Shown here: positions 8,280 through 17,826 of the stretch, one piece after another
Numbering within the stretch: the stretch's first letter is position 1
How the letters are laid out: the number at the start of each line of letters is the position of its first letter
Program-made: the position numbers and the translations under genes
Notes under the pieces: model-generated
The model's database searches: none
What the model was told of the DNA's origin: nothing
Seen by the model: only the letters and a program-made list of their open reading frames with translations
From: Urechidicola croceus
GTDB lineage: Bacteria > Bacteroidota > Bacteroidia > Flavobacteriales > Flavobacteriaceae
DNA length: 64,000 nt
Reading direction: 5' to 3'
Assembly: GCF_001761325.1 (NCBI RefSeq)
Contig: NZ_CP017478.1
Location: 3,245,501 to 3,309,500 of the forward strand

Positions 8280-9731
8280 TTAATCTCCGTAACCTGGGTT
8301 TTGAACCATATTAGGATTCAATTGCATTTCAGTTAAAGGAATTGGTACTTGGAAACGATTGTCGCTAGCTGGTAATGTTTTGAATGTAGCTGGTACACCA
8401 GAACCATCTGCAAAATGACCAAATTCTGATCTTTGTACATCAATTCCATACCTCTTAATATCAGTAAATCTACTTCCTTCAAAAGCAAGTTCTAAACGTC
8501 TTTCTTTAGCAATAGCATCTTTAAGTTCTTGACCACTTTCTCCTCCTGAAACAAAACCACTATATCTTTGTGATCTTACCGCGTCTAAAGCAGTTAAAGC
8601 AGGTCCATCTTGGTTTAACTCTGCATGAGCTTCAGCCTTAGTTAACATTACTTCTGATGCTCTTAATACTTTTGCATCAACTACACCAAGTGAAGTTGTA
8701 GTTACACTTGAATACCATTTAATTATATGGTTATAATTACTTCCACCAAATTCTCCATTAGGTTGCATATAAGCAGTTAACCTAATATCTGATGCATCAA
8801 ACATTTGGAAAAATTCGAAATCAGGAACATACTCATCTTTAATACCACCAGTAGTTTGATTATAAGGCACTCCTAAAGTTACTCTTGTTACATCATCATT
8901 ATCAAGTTTGAATATAACTCCATCTTCATTTGAATCATCCCATATACCTGTAAAACTTGATCTAGAAGCAACCGAAGTAGAAACTGCATTTGCCGCATTG
9001 ATAGCTCCTTGCCAGTTCCCCATATGTAAATATACTCTTGCAAGGATACCATTAACTGCATCTTTACCCATTTGTAGATTTCCATTATTTGAACTATTTA
9101 TTAAACTAGCAGCCGATGTTAAATCGGATACTAAATTTCCATAGTATTCAGAAACTGTAATACGAGCTGGTAATTCATTTACATCTGGAGTAGTAACATA
9201 AGGCATAGCTAAAGATGAATTTGCATCAGAAGACTGAGTTGGTATTTTACCAAAAAAACGTACAATATCAAAATGTGCTAAAGCTCTTGCTGCTAATGCT
9301 TCACCTTTAACATTGTTTTTAAAAGAACTATCTTCTAAAACATCTATATTTTCTAAGATAAAGTTAGCATCCTGAATTACTGTATATACAGCTTGTAGAT
9401 ATAGAGAAAAACCTCCATTAGCATCATAAGTCCAATCGTGTCTAAATTGTTGACTAAATCTACCTTCTTGACTGATAATTAGGTTGTCAGACATTACATC
9501 ATAACCTTGAAGTGCTCCGCCATAATATGTTTTTACATTACCATCAGGATCTACAGATTGTAACATATCATTATACATACCGTATAGTGCATTCGTAAAA
9601 TCGCCTTCATTTTTAAAGGCCGCATCAGCAGCTATTTGTGATGTTGGAAATGTTTCCAATTCATCATCACAAGAGATAAATGTTACTGCTAATACTGTAA
9701 GTATTAATAAATATTTTTTCATTGTTTTCAT
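8280..9731 (-). CDS. RagB/SusD-family nutrient-binding outer membrane lipoprotein
   Basis: A 483-residue SusD homologue: signal, lipobox FISC (Cys21), then CDDELETFPTSQIAADAAF, the usual SusD opening, and TPR-like helices (KGEALAARALAHFDIVRFFG, a hallmark segment). The C-terminus has ERRLELAFEGSRFTDIKRYG and QNPGYGD, both standard for the family. SusD proteins cap the SusC channel and bind the ligand before import. It begins two bases after susC ends, so the pair is co-translated. The start could be either Met of MKTMKKY. No carbohydrate-active enzyme lies nearby, so the ligand cannot be called. Confidence 0.95.
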   Translation of the reverse strand: MKTMKKYLLILTVLAVTFISCDDELETFPTSQIAADAAFKNEGDFTNALYGMYNDMLQSVDPDGNVKTYYGGALQGYDVMSDNLIISQEGRFSQQFRHDWTYDANGGFSLYLQAVYTVIQDANFILENIDVLEDSSFKNNVKGEALAARALAHFDIVRFFGKIPTQSSDANSSLAMPYVTTPDVNELPARITVSEYYGNLVSDLTSAASLINSSNNGNLQMGKDAVNGILARVYLHMGNWQGAINAANAVSTSVASRSSFTGIWDDSNEDGVIFKLDNDDVTRVTLGVPYNQTTGGIKDEYVPDFEFFQMFDASDIRLTAYMQPNGEFGGSNYNHIIKWYSSVTTTSLGVVDAKVLRASEVMLTKAEAHAELNQDGPALTALDAVRSQRYSGFVSGGESGQELKDAIAKERRLELAFEGSRFTDIKRYGIDVQRSEFGHFADGSGVPATFKTLPASDNRFQVPIPLTEMQLNPNMVQNPGYGD

Positions 9732-9733
9732 TT

Positions 9734-12700
9734 TTAAAATTTAATATCAACACCAAAAATAATCGATGATAATGTTGGGTAACTGTTTAAACTAAATTCA
9801 CCAGGGATAAGATTTCTAGTAGCATTATTAACATAAGATTCAGCAGAACCAATACCTACTTCAGGATCACCTTTATACCATGGAGTATAAGTCCATAAGT
9901 TTGTTCCCGATACATACATTCTTACTTGTGATAACGCAATGTTTTCTAAATATTTAGAAGGTAGTGTATATCCTAGTTGAACATTTCTCAGTCTAATATA
10001 ATCACCTTTTTGTAAATATCTAGTACTTGCCCCACTTGATTCAGCCCTTAAAGGATTATTTATTGTAGGATCAGGTAATACATTTGTATCTCCTGGATTT
10101 TTCCAATAATTAAATGCATCAACTCTCTGGTTACTATTAGCACCGGTTCCATCAGATAATAACTGTTGCTCTACAACATTCATAATGTAGTTTCCACCTT
10201 TATAATAGAAATCTGCAGTTAAATCTAAAGCTTTATAAGAAAAACTTGTATTTATACCACCATCAAATCTAGCAAATGGTGATTTTCCGCTTAAGAATAC
10301 TTCTCCACCATCATTTGTTGTAGTAACATTATCATTAACATCTAAGAATAAAGCTTGTCCATTAGCAGGATTTACTCCAACATATCTAGGTAAAAAGAAT
10401 GTATGAACTTCTTCACCAACCCTAACTCCTGTATAAAAATTTTGAGGAGTAAATAAATCACTGTCATCGGCAAGTTTTCTAACTTCATTGTCATATATAC
10501 TCAAACTTGCTCCAACATTCCATTTGAAGTTTTCGCTACGAATAACATCTCCTCTTAATTCAAATTCAAAACCTGAGTTTTCAATTTCACCTGCATTTTT
10601 AACAATTGAACCACCACCTTGAGTTAAGGTAATCGGAACATTTAATAACAATTCAGAAGTAACTCTTCTATAATAGTCGAATACACCAGTTAATCTACTA
10701 TTGAATAGCCCAAATTCAAGACCTGCACCAACTGTAAAACTTTCCTCCCATCCTAAATTAGGATCTCCAAATTGATATGGTGATGTAGCCGTTTGACCAT
10801 TATAAGATTGAAATTCGTAAAGTGTTTGAGATGGGTTACGACCAATTTGATCGTTACCAGATGTACCTGCTGATATTCTTAATTTTAAATTGTCAACAGT
10901 ATTTGTTAAATTATCAAAGAAAGGCTCGTTATGAATATTCCAAGCAGCACTAGCTCCCCAGAAAACACCATATTTAGTGTTTTTACCAAATCTTGAAGAT
11001 CCATCACGACGAACAGTAGCATTTAAAATATATTTATCATCATAAATATAATCAGCAGCAGCAGCTAAAGAAAATAATGTGCTTGTAGCATTTGAACCCG
11101 TAACACCTCTTGGAGAAGCTGCAACACCTAGAGTTGTTGGTCCATTAACAACAAAACCTTGACCGTCAGCAAATGCTCTTTCGAATGTATTTCTTTGAAA
11201 TTCAGATAAAACTGTAGCTGTTAAATTATGTTTTTCATTAAATATTTTATTATAAGTCAATTTATTCAAAAATGAATAAGTGAAATCTGTGAAATTATCA
11301 GCAGTTGTTCTACCAGTAGGTACACCACTGAAAATTAAATCTAATGCTGAACCAGCATGTAATAAACCCCTATTAGTTGTTTGAACATAACTTCCGTTTG
11401 CAGCAAAGGTATAATCTAAGCCGTCTACAATATTTGCCTCAACAGCAAAAGTACCAAACCATCTATTATCGGTATCATTATCTTCATTAGCTCTTACTTG
11501 TGCTAAAGAGTTTAAACCTTGATGAGTAGGATTGTATGTAGGTAATCCTCTTAAGTTAGGAATATAGTCTCCATTTTCATCAGTTAAGTAAACAGGCTCA
11601 TAAGGATTGAAAGTATAACGACCTGAAACTGGGTTTTGAATATTATTTCTATCTCTTGGGTCTTGATCATTTGACGTAGAGAATCCTAATTTAGTAGAAA
11701 TTTTAAGTCCTTCTCTTGCTTGATAATCCACATTTAATCTTGCAGAAGTTCTTTCAAATGCTTCTTCAATCAATTCTATAATACCAGTATCTTTATCGTT
11801 TGATAGAGACATAAAGTAACTTAATTTTTCTTCACCACCTGTAACAGAGAAGTTAACAGATGTTAATTGAGATTGCTTAAATAAATCATCAGACCAATCA
11901 TGATCATTAGCTAATAATTCATCCCATTCTGATTGTAACAACACTGTTGAGCCAACACCAACACCAATTGCTCTTTCATATTCAAGTTTTTCAGCAGCAT
12001 TCATAACTCTGAAATTCTTTTTGATTTCATCTGCAACACCAACACGTGTGTGTAATCTAAATTGTGCTTTAGAATTTGTTCTACCAGTTTTTGAAGTAAT
12101 TAATACAACTCCATTGGCACCTCTGGCACCATAAATAGCAGTACTCGCAGCATCTTTCAATACACTTAAAGATTGAATGTCTGATGGGTTAATACCAATA
12201 ACATCATCTTCATCAACTTGAACACCATCTAATAAATAAAGTGGCTCGTTTCCAGCGTTGATAGATCCTACACCTCGAATTCTAACGAAGGCAGCATTTC
12301 CTGGCTTTCCATTTTGAGCAACAACTTGAACTCCAGTAGCAGCACCTTGAAGGGCATTGTCAATACTTACAGAGTTGTTTTGTTTCTCTAATTGAGCAGT
12401 ACTAATAGTCGAAATTGCTGAAGATAAATCTCCTCTTTTCTTGGTCGTATAACCAGCAATTACAACTTCTTCAAGAACATTTCCAGAAACTAATACGACG
12501 TTGATAGTATTAGCATTACCAACAGTAATTTCTTGAGTTTCCATTCCGATAAAACTATACTGGAGAACATCACCAACATTGGCAGAAATTGAATAGTTTC
12601 CATCAAAATCAGTTTCTGTACCAGTAGTAGTACCTTTAATTATAATACTAACTCCAGGTAAAGAACCAGTTTCATCAGAAACTGTTCCGGAAATAGTCTT

Positions 12701-12772
12701 TGTTTGTGCAAACGTCGTTTGCACTACAAACGCTAGTAAAAGCGTTAAGATTCCATTAAACTTTGTTTTCAT
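9734..12772 (-). CDS. SusC/RagA-family TonB-linked outer membrane transporter
   Basis: A 1012-residue TonB-dependent transporter. Order: signal peptide (1-22, cut after FAQ), CarboxypepD_reg-like domain (about 25-100, GTTTGTETDFDGNYSI), TonB-box/plug (about 105-230, with LLDGVQVDE and IYGARGANGVVLITSK), then the 22-strand barrel ending in the strand IIFGVDIKF. The start at MKTKFNG was chosen over one 23 codons upstream, because those codons cover the predicted promoter and leader that are also conserved at the second susC. It drives active import of a ligand bound by the adjoining SusD. Substrate unknown. Confidence 0.95.
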   Translation of the reverse strand: MKTKFNGILTLLLAFVVQTTFAQTKTISGTVSDETGSLPGVSIIIKGTTTGTETDFDGNYSISANVGDVLQYSFIGMETQEITVGNANTINVVLVSGNVLEEVVIAGYTTKKRGDLSSAISTISTAQLEKQNNSVSIDNALQGAATGVQVVAQNGKPGNAAFVRIRGVGSINAGNEPLYLLDGVQVDEDDVIGINPSDIQSLSVLKDAASTAIYGARGANGVVLITSKTGRTNSKAQFRLHTRVGVADEIKKNFRVMNAAEKLEYERAIGVGVGSTVLLQSEWDELLANDHDWSDDLFKQSQLTSVNFSVTGGEEKLSYFMSLSNDKDTGIIELIEEAFERTSARLNVDYQAREGLKISTKLGFSTSNDQDPRDRNNIQNPVSGRYTFNPYEPVYLTDENGDYIPNLRGLPTYNPTHQGLNSLAQVRANEDNDTDNRWFGTFAVEANIVDGLDYTFAANGSYVQTTNRGLLHAGSALDLIFSGVPTGRTTADNFTDFTYSFLNKLTYNKIFNEKHNLTATVLSEFQRNTFERAFADGQGFVVNGPTTLGVAASPRGVTGSNATSTLFSLAAAADYIYDDKYILNATVRRDGSSRFGKNTKYGVFWGASAAWNIHNEPFFDNLTNTVDNLKLRISAGTSGNDQIGRNPSQTLYEFQSYNGQTATSPYQFGDPNLGWEESFTVGAGLEFGLFNSRLTGVFDYYRRVTSELLLNVPITLTQGGGSIVKNAGEIENSGFEFELRGDVIRSENFKWNVGASLSIYDNEVRKLADDSDLFTPQNFYTGVRVGEEVHTFFLPRYVGVNPANGQALFLDVNDNVTTTNDGGEVFLSGKSPFARFDGGINTSFSYKALDLTADFYYKGGNYIMNVVEQQLLSDGTGANSNQRVDAFNYWKNPGDTNVLPDPTINNPLRAESSGASTRYLQKGDYIRLRNVQLGYTLPSKYLENIALSQVRMYVSGTNLWTYTPWYKGDPEVGIGSAESYVNNATRNLIPGEFSLNSYPTLSSIIFGVDIKF

Positions 12773-12799
12773 TATGTAATTATTTGAATTAATTAGAGC

Positions 12800-12830
12800 C
12801 AAAAGTCTTAAATAATACTTAAAGTTCCAA
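12800..12830 (-). promoter_or_regulatory. promoter of the first susCD operon
   Basis: On the minus strand: TTG (12828-12830), 20 bases, then GACTTTTG (12800-12807), one mismatch from TAnnTTTG. The ATG is about 27 bases downstream. The same sequence with the same spacing occurs at 17697-17727, about 91% identical over the 65 bases up to and including the ATG. Confidence 0.6.
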
Positions 12831-12932
12831 CTTTTTAACATAAAAATAGTTAAGAAAGTTAATTAAATGTTAAGAATATTTAAGAATATGATAAAAGTAA
12901 GATGTAAAAACATAAAAATGGTTGCGTACAAA

Positions 12933-12961
12933 AAAAGGCTATCAAATTTTGATAGCCTTTT
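12933..12961 (-). terminator. intrinsic terminator of the second susCD operon
   Basis: A 14-bp perfect stem with a single-base centre (core GGCTATCAAA/TTTGATAGCC), flanked by A- and T-runs on both sides. It lies 24 bases after the stop of the downstream SusD-like gene. The symmetrical flanks would let it work in both directions. Confidence 0.9.
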
Positions 12962-12985
12962 AAAAATTATTTTGTAGTGAATAAA

Positions 12986-14395
12986 TTAGTTTTTATCCCA
13001 AAATATTTTAGTTGTTTTAGTATCTCCACCAATTGCAGATGCAGCAGCTGCAGCGTTTCCACCATTTAATGTAGCTTCAGATACTGGATATAAGAATCTT
13101 GTTGGAATATCAGAATAAGACATTCCTTCAGGAACGTTTAAAATTGGTTGATCTAATGATCTCCAAGTTGTCCAACCTTCCATACCATTGTTAAACATTG
13201 CAATCCACTTTTGAGTACCAATTACCTGTTTCCAATCTCCTTCAGCAGTTGTATAAGCAACTTCTGGTTGAGCGATATATGTATCAGCATCTGCTTGAGT
13301 TCCTCCCCATTCAAGAATAGAATTAGTGATTCCCATATCATAATGGGCTTCAGCAGTTCCTCCTACAGTATAATTTCTAGCTGCAGCTTCTGCTAATAAG
13401 AAACTAACTTCAGAAGCAGTAATTATACTTCCTTTTAATGAAGGATCTTTTAAAGTTTCACCTAAAGCAGAAAATCCTGAAGCAGCATTTGCACTACCAT
13501 ATGTACCACCTGAATAAGCACCTTCGTACTCTTCAAAAAACATTGGTAATCTAGGGTCATTTAAAGGGTTTAAAATATCTACTAAGGTATTTGAAGCAAC
13601 ATAATCAACACGACCACTTTGTACTAAAGCAACCCATAATGGATTTGTGTTTGGTGCAGCATCTAAATATTCAATTCCAAAATTGTCATCATTTGAAGTA
13701 ATAACTCCAGCAGCAGCAGCTTCAGCCATACTTTTTGATAGACCTGGATTTGAATCTGCTAAGCGCATTGCCATTCTTAATTTTAAAGAATTAGCAGCTT
13801 TTTTCCATTTTGACATGTTACCACCATATATAGGATCTTGGTTTGAAGAAAAACCAGAACCTCCCATTGAAGAAATAGCACCATTTAATTTAATGAATAA
13901 ATCATCATAAATAGCAGCACCATCATCATAAACAGGCACTGGATTATTTGGATCTAATGCTTCAGTATAAGGAACGTTTCCGAAAGTATCTACTAAAACA
14001 CTATAAGCGTATACTTCCATAAAATCAATTATAGCAAGTTTATTATTTAAATCATCAGCTTCTTCTGAAATCAAAGCTTCTCTTGCTCCTTTTAAATCTT
14101 GCAATACATCTCTATACATAGTATTCCAGATACCACCAGGAATGTTACGAGTAACTTGGTTGTATTGACTTTCGTCTGGATATGTAGTTTGAGCCCAATA
14201 TTGAGCATATAACCTTGTAACATTAAAATTAACACTACAGTCGTTCATTTGATCAAAAAAGTTTCTAGTACCATTGGTGAATAATCCATCACCTGGAACC
14301 GTAGAAGGATTTTTTGTATCTACGTTTAATGATTCATCTACTTGACATCCTGTAAATAGAGAAGCAATAAAAATTGTTATAAATATTTTTTTCAT
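12986..14395 (-). CDS. SusD-like (SusD-like_2 type) outer membrane lipoprotein
   Basis: A 469-residue lipoprotein: signal, lipobox FTGC (Cys17), then VDTKNPSTVPG, the opening typical of the SusD-like_2 branch rather than classical SusD. Helical segments follow (RLYAQYWAQTTYPDESQY; KWKKAANSLKLRMAMRLAD), ending NGGNAAAAASAIGGD and TKIFWDKN. It is encoded 10 bases after the second susC and forms its ligand-binding lid. This subtype is often annotated with peptide or unknown substrates, and no degradative enzyme is adjacent here, so the ligand is left open. Confidence 0.93.
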   Translation of the reverse strand: MKKIFITIFIASLFTGCQVDESLNVDTKNPSTVPGDGLFTNGTRNFFDQMNDCSVNFNVTRLYAQYWAQTTYPDESQYNQVTRNIPGGIWNTMYRDVLQDLKGAREALISEEADDLNNKLAIIDFMEVYAYSVLVDTFGNVPYTEALDPNNPVPVYDDGAAIYDDLFIKLNGAISSMGGSGFSSNQDPIYGGNMSKWKKAANSLKLRMAMRLADSNPGLSKSMAEAAAAGVITSNDDNFGIEYLDAAPNTNPLWVALVQSGRVDYVASNTLVDILNPLNDPRLPMFFEEYEGAYSGGTYGSANAASGFSALGETLKDPSLKGSIITASEVSFLLAEAAARNYTVGGTAEAHYDMGITNSILEWGGTQADADTYIAQPEVAYTTAEGDWKQVIGTQKWIAMFNNGMEGWTTWRSLDQPILNVPEGMSYSDIPTRFLYPVSEATLNGGNAAAAASAIGGDTKTTKIFWDKN

Positions 14396-14405
14396 TTTAT
14401 TTTAA

Positions 14406-17400
14406 TTAAAATTGTAAGTTAAGATTAAGTCCAACTGTTTTTACAGTAGGATAAGCACCTGATAAATAACCTTGCGCATTTCCTGCTCCTAAACCAGATT
14501 CTGGATCAGCATAAGGAACATTTTTGTCAATAATCCATAAGTTTCTTCCTACTAAAGAAACAGATGCAGCAGATAAGTTTCCACCGAACCATTCAGTAGG
14601 TAAGTTGTAGTTAAATGCTAATTCACGTAATTTAACATAAGATGCATCATAAACTGTTAGAGCAGCAGGGTTTCTACTTGAATTACCCCAGTAAAAAGCA
14701 CCACCATAGTAATCTGCTCTTGCTCTTACTGTGTTAACTTCACCTGATTCCGTTACACCAACATTTAGTATACCTCCACTATCAGGACCATCTGTAATAG
14801 GATCTCTTACTGGGTTACCTAATTCATTTAAACCAGCAGTAATATCTCCTAAACCTGTACCTTGACCATAATGCATATCTAATGAATAAACATCACCGCC
14901 TTTTTGAACATCAATTAAGAAACTTAAAGAAGCGTTTTTATATGTAAGTTTATTTGTAAAACCTCCAGTCCAATCTGGATTTACATTTCCAAGAACTTGA
15001 TCAGCTTGTGCTAGATAGTATCCATTTGCATCAACAACTCTATTTCCATTGTCATCAAATACAAACCCAGTACCTCTAATAGTTCCTAATGGCTCACCTA
15101 AAGTAGCGTTAATTGTAATACCTCCTTGGTAACTAGCTAATGGAATATTTTGTACTTGTTCACCAGTTCCTGTTGTATATAAATCAATTACTGTATTTTC
15201 GTTTTTAGAGAAATTAGTAATTATATCCCAAGTAAAGTTTTCAGTTTTTACAGGTGTTAAATTTAAACCAATTTCGAATCCTTTGTTTTCAACCTCTCCA
15301 GAGTTTACCCATCTGTTTGAGAAACCAGTAGCAGTAGTTGTTGAAACATTTAATAACTGTTCTTCAGTATTTCTTTTATACCAAGTAAAGTCTAAACCTA
15401 CTCTGTTGCTAAACATACGAGTCTCTAACCCAAATTCAATTTCTTTAGATCTTTCAGGAACTAATTTATCATTGTTTTTTATATTAGGAAATGAAAATAG
15501 AGATGAGTTTCCAAATGAATTATTTACGTTATAAGTATCGTATACATTTAATGCATCTAAATCATTACCTACTTCGGCATAACCCGCTCTAAATTTACCA
15601 AAATTTAACCAATCGGCTTCAACTATTTGAGAAAATAATAAACTTGAACTCACTGAAAAATAAGGGTATCCATTTTTACCTGGAGGTAAAGCAGATGATA
15701 TATCATATCTATAAGTACCATCAAGATATAAGAAATCTTTATAGGCTAACGATGCTAATGTATAAACACCATTCACTTGCTTTTCTCTTAAAGTTTCAAC
15801 AGGAAGTGGTACAGGATTCGCAGAGTTTCTTAATGAATATAACTCTGGAACTACAATTCCACCAGAAGTTGATTGGTGATAGAAAGAATATTTTTCTCTT
15901 CTAAAGTTTGTTCCAACAACACCTGATATGTTTAAATATTCATTTAAATCTTTGTTATAGTTTAACATGAAATCTACATTTAATTCCTTATTTTCTATAT
16001 CTTTTCTGTCATATCCTGATCCTTCAGATGCTCTTAATACACCAAATGGAGCAGCAACTGAACCAACAGCTCTTCTTTCTTCACGTAAATCTTTGTATGT
16101 ATCAAGTGAAACTTTTGCAGTAAAATCTAACCAATCAGTTAAATTATATTTCCCCCAGATATTACCATAAAAACGATTTCTAGAATCCGTTTGGTAATTT
16201 TTGTATCTTGTCCAATATGGATTATCCCAATATAAAGGCTCTAATACTGAACCTCCAACACTTGCTTGGTGGTTCCAAGAATAATTCTTTCCTGTTTGTT
16301 GAAAAATTTCTCTTTGTTCGTCAATATCTACATTTACTTGATACCATTGTCTAAATTGAGACATTAGGTTGTCGCTATATCCTGTAGAGTTACGACCTTT
16401 TGTTTTTTGAATCATTAAGTTTGATGAAGTACCCACTTCAAACTTATCGTTAATTTTTAAAGTACCATTAAAATTAACGCTGTTTTTGTTTAATTTTGAA
16501 TTTGGTAAAACACCAGTTGATTCAAAATTTGTATAACCTAATCTATAAGTTCCTTTGTCATTACCACCTTCAAAAGCAACAGAGTTGTTTAATTGTAAAG
16601 CTGTTTCAAAGAAATCAACAGGAGTAGATTTAGCAGCTACATAAGGAGTTGCAGTTAAATAGTTTGCAGATTCAGGTACAAAAGCATCCCATTGGTATAC
16701 TAATGTTCCATCTAAAGGTGCACCATAAGAAGCATCATCATAAGTAGGTACTACTAAATCAAGATTACCATCTCCATCAACATCAACATCTTCAAAGTAA
16801 CCAGTAGAACCATAATAAGGGCCATAACCTGCTCCATATTTATCTTGATATTCGATAAAAGTGTTTTTGTCAATAGTTCCAACAGTAACACCAGAAGTTA
16901 CAGTAACTTTAGAAGTTCCAGTTTTTCCTTTTTTAGTTGTAATAATTACAACACCATTTGCTCCACGTGAACCGTACAATGCCGTTGCAGCAGATCCTTT
17001 TAATACGTTAACCGACTCAACATCATCAGGGTTAATATCTGATGCAGCATTACCATAATCATAACCAGTACTACCACTTCTTTGTCCTGCTGAGTTGTTA
17101 ATTGTATTAGCAACTGGCATTCCATCAATAACAAATAATGGTTGATTTGAATTCCCTAAAGAACTCGCTCCACGTATTAAGAAATTCGCAGATCCACCAA
17201 AATTGTTATTTGCTTTAATTTGAACTCCACTAATCTTTCCAGAAAGTGAATTTACAACGTTATCAACTTTTACAGTTGAAACTTCTTCACCACCAATTTG
17301 TTGAGAAGAATAACCAAGAGATTTTTTCTCTCTTGAAATACCTAATGCAGTAACGACCACTTCGTCTAATAAGTTGTCTGATTCTAAAGTAACATTGATT

Positions 17401-17669
17401 GTACTCCCTGCGCCAACTGTCATTTCTGCAGTTCCCATTCCAATAAAACTATATTGAAGAACGTCTCCAACATTAGCAGAAATAGAATAGTTTCCATCAA
17501 AATCAGTTTCAGTACCAGTAGTGGTACCCTTAATTAAAATACTAACACCTGGCAGTGGGCTTCCTGTGTCATCAGTAACCACACCAGATATAGTCTTAGT
17601 TTGTGCAAATACAATTTGCACAGCAAACACTAATAATAGCGTTAAAAATCCATTAAACTTTGTTTTCAT
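14406..17669 (-). CDS. SusC/RagA-family TonB-linked outer membrane transporter (second copy)
   Basis: A 1087-residue TonB-dependent transporter. The first about 95 residues (signal plus CarboxypepD_reg-like domain) are almost identical to the first SusC, while plug and barrel differ. The plug shows FVIDGMPVANT and LYGSRGANGVVIITTKKG; the final strand is KTVGLNLNLQF. An acidic loop VDVDGDGNLDLV near residue 295 resembles a calcium-binding or FG-GAP-type turn. The start at MKTKFNG was chosen over one ten codons upstream, matching the first copy. It forms an operon with the downstream SusD-like gene. Confidence 0.95.
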   Translation of the reverse strand: MKTKFNGFLTLLLVFAVQIVFAQTKTISGVVTDDTGSPLPGVSILIKGTTTGTETDFDGNYSISANVGDVLQYSFIGMGTAEMTVGAGSTINVTLESDNLLDEVVVTALGISREKKSLGYSSQQIGGEEVSTVKVDNVVNSLSGKISGVQIKANNNFGGSANFLIRGASSLGNSNQPLFVIDGMPVANTINNSAGQRSGSTGYDYGNAASDINPDDVESVNVLKGSAATALYGSRGANGVVIITTKKGKTGTSKVTVTSGVTVGTIDKNTFIEYQDKYGAGYGPYYGSTGYFEDVDVDGDGNLDLVVPTYDDASYGAPLDGTLVYQWDAFVPESANYLTATPYVAAKSTPVDFFETALQLNNSVAFEGGNDKGTYRLGYTNFESTGVLPNSKLNKNSVNFNGTLKINDKFEVGTSSNLMIQKTKGRNSTGYSDNLMSQFRQWYQVNVDIDEQREIFQQTGKNYSWNHQASVGGSVLEPLYWDNPYWTRYKNYQTDSRNRFYGNIWGKYNLTDWLDFTAKVSLDTYKDLREERRAVGSVAAPFGVLRASEGSGYDRKDIENKELNVDFMLNYNKDLNEYLNISGVVGTNFRREKYSFYHQSTSGGIVVPELYSLRNSANPVPLPVETLREKQVNGVYTLASLAYKDFLYLDGTYRYDISSALPPGKNGYPYFSVSSSLLFSQIVEADWLNFGKFRAGYAEVGNDLDALNVYDTYNVNNSFGNSSLFSFPNIKNNDKLVPERSKEIEFGLETRMFSNRVGLDFTWYKRNTEEQLLNVSTTTATGFSNRWVNSGEVENKGFEIGLNLTPVKTENFTWDIITNFSKNENTVIDLYTTGTGEQVQNIPLASYQGGITINATLGEPLGTIRGTGFVFDDNGNRVVDANGYYLAQADQVLGNVNPDWTGGFTNKLTYKNASLSFLIDVQKGGDVYSLDMHYGQGTGLGDITAGLNELGNPVRDPITDGPDSGGILNVGVTESGEVNTVRARADYYGGAFYWGNSSRNPAALTVYDASYVKLRELAFNYNLPTEWFGGNLSAASVSLVGRNLWIIDKNVPYADPESGLGAGNAQGYLSGAYPTVKTVGLNLNLQF

Positions 17670-17696
17670 TATATAACTATTTGAATTAATTAGCGC

Positions 17697-17727
17697 CAAA
17701 AGTCTTAAATATTACTTTAAATTCCAA
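17697..17727 (-). promoter_or_regulatory. promoter of the second susCD operon
   Basis: Minus strand: TTG (17725-17727), 20 bases, GACTTTTG (17697-17704), the twin of the promoter at 12800-12830. Conservation of the boxes, spacing and leader supports a real promoter shared by both operons. Confidence 0.6.
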
Positions 17728-17826
17728 CTTTTATATAAAATTTTGTTAACAAAACGATAAAAAAGTGTTAATTTTAGTTAAAATAATATAACGTTTTTTG
17801 TAATACACTGATATAATTTGTTGATA

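Noticed and set aside
12772-12841. Upstream start for the first susC adding 23 residues
   Set aside because: The extra codons cover the promoter and leader conserved at the second susC; the conserved protein starts MKTKFNG with a normal signal peptide.
5956-17669. Polysaccharide utilisation locus with CAZymes
   Set aside because: Two SusCD pairs are present but no glycoside hydrolase, sulfatase, sensor or anti-sigma factor gene lies in or next to either operon, so a glycan substrate cannot be claimed.
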